From: Saprospiraceae bacterium
GTDB taxonomy: Bacteria > Bacteroidota > Bacteroidia > Chitinophagales > Saprospiraceae
Length of the DNA: 8,475 nucleotides
Reading direction: 5' to 3'
Assembly: GCA_020630045.1 (NCBI GenBank)
Contig: JAHDCE010000150.1
Span: 1-8,475, forward strand
The stretch's first letter is position 1, and each line of letters begins with the position of its first letter. Under the pieces are notes generated by a model. The model saw only the letters and a program-made list of their open reading frames with translations. It was not told the origin of the DNA and ran no database searches. Below, in pieces: positions 6,482 through 8,475 of this stretch. The translations under genes and the position numbers were made by a program.

Positions 6482-8475
6482 TTATGGTCGGATTTTCACG
6501 AGCTTCATATAATCTGAAGTTCCTTTTTCCGTCACCATTCTGATAAAGTAATCTCCGGTTGGTAAATTATCTATATCGAAGCGGATTTGGTTGACTCCGG
6601 CATCAAAAGATGTCGCCATGGATTTGACTTTCTGTCCGCTGGCATTGAACAATTCAACTCGCCCGTCGCCTGCTTCATCAGCATGGTAATCAAGAGTCAC
6701 CAATTCGTTGAATACAGGATTCGGGAACAGGTTCATGACCTCGATGCCTTTGTGGCAATCCAACTCGACCACGATAACATCCGTGAATTCAAATGCTCCG
6801 TCGAAATCAACTTGACGTAATCGGTAGAAATATTTACCATCTCCGGCATCCGAATCAACAAATCGGTAGTCGATAGGTGTCACGGAGTTTCCGTTTCCTT
6901 TCACCGTGCCTATGATTTCAAAATCACGTCCGTCCGCACTTCTCATCACTTCGAAGTATGCATTATTCGTCTCGGAAGCCGTACCCCATAACAAGGAGAC
7001 ATCACAATCTTGAACCTTTGCACGGAAGTAAGACATTTCAACAGGAAGTGTATTGCTCGGATCGAAGAATCCGGCATCCATCCTTGTTAGATTTGTCACT
7101 TCCGCCTTTTCATTCGGCAACGGCACATATACCTCTTCGATCATCATCGTCGAACGGTTCACATCACTATCTAACTCGTCGCTCGGTCCATTATTCGGGA
7201 ATGTAGCTACAAAACCTGTCGGAATGTTTTCGAACTTGATGGAGTAGGTATAACCCATTGAAGCTAAAAACTTATATCCACCATCTTCCACACTAAGTCC
7301 ATAGAAAGTTTCTCCTGTATAACCGGTTTCTATTTGTGAATCCAGACCTCTTGCGTGATCGAATAAATGAACGGTAATACCAGCCACCAACATGGAATCA
7401 ACAGGTGCATCAGGATCCGGATTATCAATACCGTCATTCGGTAAGTTCTGAAGACCATCTGCTCCTACCAATTCAATCCAGGTACGTCCACCTACCCAGA
7501 CGCCACGGTGAAGACCGGCATCGCGATCGGCGACCATATCCCTCAACTGGATTTCTGATGCTTCGATGAAGTCCCAGACAGCATCCAGTTCCCAGTAAGA
7601 CATATCATTATCAACGGCGTCATCGGATCCGAAGTCAACACGTGAAGGTACCAAATCCACCAAACCGTTGGCATTTGCGCCCAATTTGAACACCTTGACC
7701 GCAATCCCCATTTCTCCCGCTTTGAACAGTTCGTCGTAACGGATTTGGTGTGCAACCCTAACTGGCAATTCGATTGTGTATTCCCCTAGAGCGGTAGTGA
7801 CAACTCCTCCTTCCAAAGTTCCTGTCGGTGTTCCGTCACCGGAAACGTACGCTTCCACAAAAACACCTTCCACATTGGTTTCCAATGCTTCTTGGGTACC
7901 GCTTGCATCCGCTTCATACCAAACACGCCCTTGCAACCTTACCGGACTGCGATAGAAACCGGCGTCGATATCGACCGAATTACCGTATCGGAATTCAGAT
8001 AAAGAGATGTACTTACCCATTGCGAATAAGTCTTTTCCTCCTGCATTGTCAAACCAATAATCGGCGGACTCGTTGACATTGATATCAGAGTCTAATAAAT
8101 CACCTGCGGTCGCATCATCTTGCTTGGTCATCATCAAGTCTTTCAGACCTTCTGAATTGTCCTCAGGATTGATGTCTAGGAAGAAAGCGTCATTGTCACC
8201 GGCGTCTAAACCATCCCAGATTTTACGGAGGTCTTCAGCGGTCAATTCTATTAAGTAAGTACCGTCAATTTCCGTATCTACCGAACGGAATAAATTCGCG
8301 TAACTACCTATCAATTCACTTCGCAATGCTACCGGAACTTTACCCAAAGGCGTTTCACTTGCATCTTGGTCGCCCGCCTTGTCAGCATCTTCCCAGACAT
8401 AACCGGTAATTCTCATCGTACCGTCCATGAAGCCGGCGTCGTAATCCAACCTGGCTCCGGGCACGACTAAACCGT
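6482..8475 (-). CDS. Secreted repeat protein with SdrD-B-like domains and T9SS type A sorting domain (5' end outside window)
   Basis: At least 663 residues are present and the frame stays open to the right edge (reading GLVVPGARLDYDAGF), so the GTG at 8464 is internal and the N-terminus, including any signal peptide, is not seen. Numbering from that GTG, the C-terminal end of one repeat (DAGF, 9-12) is followed by three SdrD-B-like repeats that open with G-x-V/T-W (ITGYVWEDAD, LQGRVWYEAD, VGGRTWIELV) and close with DAGF or DAGL at 167, 315 and 463. The repeats are rich in Asp and probably bind calcium. Next is a beta-sandwich (about 474-568, LLWGTASETNNAYFEV to YRLRQVDFDG), common before sorting signals in this phylum. 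Last is a T9SS type A domain (about 576-660) with LFPNPV, GQKV and PTGDYFIRM. The protein is probably exported through the outer membrane and released or attached to the surface. A role in adhesion or gliding is possible but not shown. A strong terminator follows. Confidence 0.9.
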   Translation of the reverse strand, partial: GLVVPGARLDYDAGFMDGTMRITGYVWEDADKAGDQDASETPLGKVPVALRSELIGSYANLFRSVDTEIDGTYLIELTAEDLRKIWDGLDAGDNDAFFLDINPEDNSEGLKDLMMTKQDDATAGDLLDSDINVNESADYWFDNAGGKDLFAMGKYISLSEFRYGNSVDIDAGFYRSPVRLQGRVWYEADASGTQEALETNVEGVFVEAYVSGDGTPTGTLEGGVVTTALGEYTIELPVRVAHQIRYDELFKAGEMGIAVKVFKLGANANGLVDLVPSRVDFGSDDAVDNDMSYWELDAVWDFIEASEIQLRDMVADRDAGLHRGVWVGGRTWIELVGADGLQNLPNDGIDNPDPDAPVDSMLVAGITVHLFDHARGLDSQIETGYTGETFYGLSVEDGGYKFLASMGYTYSIKFENIPTGFVATFPNNGPSDELDSDVNRSTMMIEEVYVPLPNEKAEVTNLTRMDAGFFDPSNTLPVEMSYFRAKVQDCDVSLLWGTASETNNAYFEVMRSADGRDFEIIGTVKGNGNSVTPIDYRFVDSDAGDGKYFYRLRQVDFDGAFEFTDVIVVELDCHKGIEVMNLFPNPVFNELVTLDYHADEAGDGRVELFNASGQKVKSMATSFDAGVNQIRFDIDNLPTGDYFIRMVTEKGTSDYMKLVKIRP
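7067..8428 (-). repeat. Three tandem SdrD-B-like repeats within the surface protein
   Basis: The coding stretch holds three diverged repeats at 8428-7955, 7954-7511 and 7510-7067, of 158, 148 and 148 residues between successive DAG[FL] motifs. They share the opening Trp-containing strand, an Asp-rich middle and the closing DAG[FL] but little else, so the repeat is visible at protein level only. Confidence 0.7.

Noticed and set aside
7543..8258. Several 60-80-codon frames overlapping the surface-protein gene on both strands
   Set aside because: All lie within the well-supported repeat protein and show no domain or motif.
6482..8464. GTG at 8464 as the true start of the surface protein
   Set aside because: The frame remains open to the edge and the first residues are the end of a preceding repeat (YDAGF), so the start lies outside.

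Overview
The window looks like a chromosomal segment of a member of the Bacteroidota, most plausibly a Saprospiria- or Cytophagia-like marine or soil bacterium. The reasons are a C-terminal type IX secretion (T9SS) sorting domain behind SdrD-B-like repeats, the absence of Shine-Dalgarno sequences, TAnnTTTG-type -7 promoter boxes, and a ddl gene next to a kinase-less PASTA gene, an arrangement I recall from this phylum. The lineage below phylum is inference. No RNA gene, CRISPR array, insertion sequence, integrase or phage gene was seen.

Left part, plus strand (1-4880): the 3' two thirds of galT (Leloir pathway) is followed after 10 bases by a small protein carrying a textbook RNxxxH HEPN ribonuclease motif. 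A 175-base gap with a likely promoter leads into a 907-residue tandem fusion of two D-alanine-D-alanine ligase-like ATP-grasp enzymes. This overlaps by 17 bases a single-pass membrane protein with three PASTA domains. The last two genes form a peptidoglycan unit: one makes, or is related to enzymes that make, the terminal dipeptide of the muropeptide stem, and the other probably senses or binds cell-wall material in the periplasm.

Right part, minus strand (4887-8475): a HlyD-type membrane fusion protein stands alone, converging on the PASTA gene with only 6 bases between the stop codons. Upstream of it, a 278-base intergenic stretch holds a strong Rho-independent terminator, a second small hairpin, a GC-rich block that looks like a dispersed repeat, and a -7-like promoter box almost touching the HlyD start. 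The window ends inside a large secreted or surface protein with about 148-residue repeats, a beta-sandwich and the T9SS sorting signal.

The most unusual object is the double ligase. Its halves have diverged in different active-site positions: the first has Arg for the ATP-binding Lys and Asp for a metal-binding Glu; the second has Cys for the catalytic Ser and Phe for the omega-loop Tyr that governs D-Ala versus D-lactate use in known ligases. This suggests a covalent pseudo-dimer with split or specialised activities.
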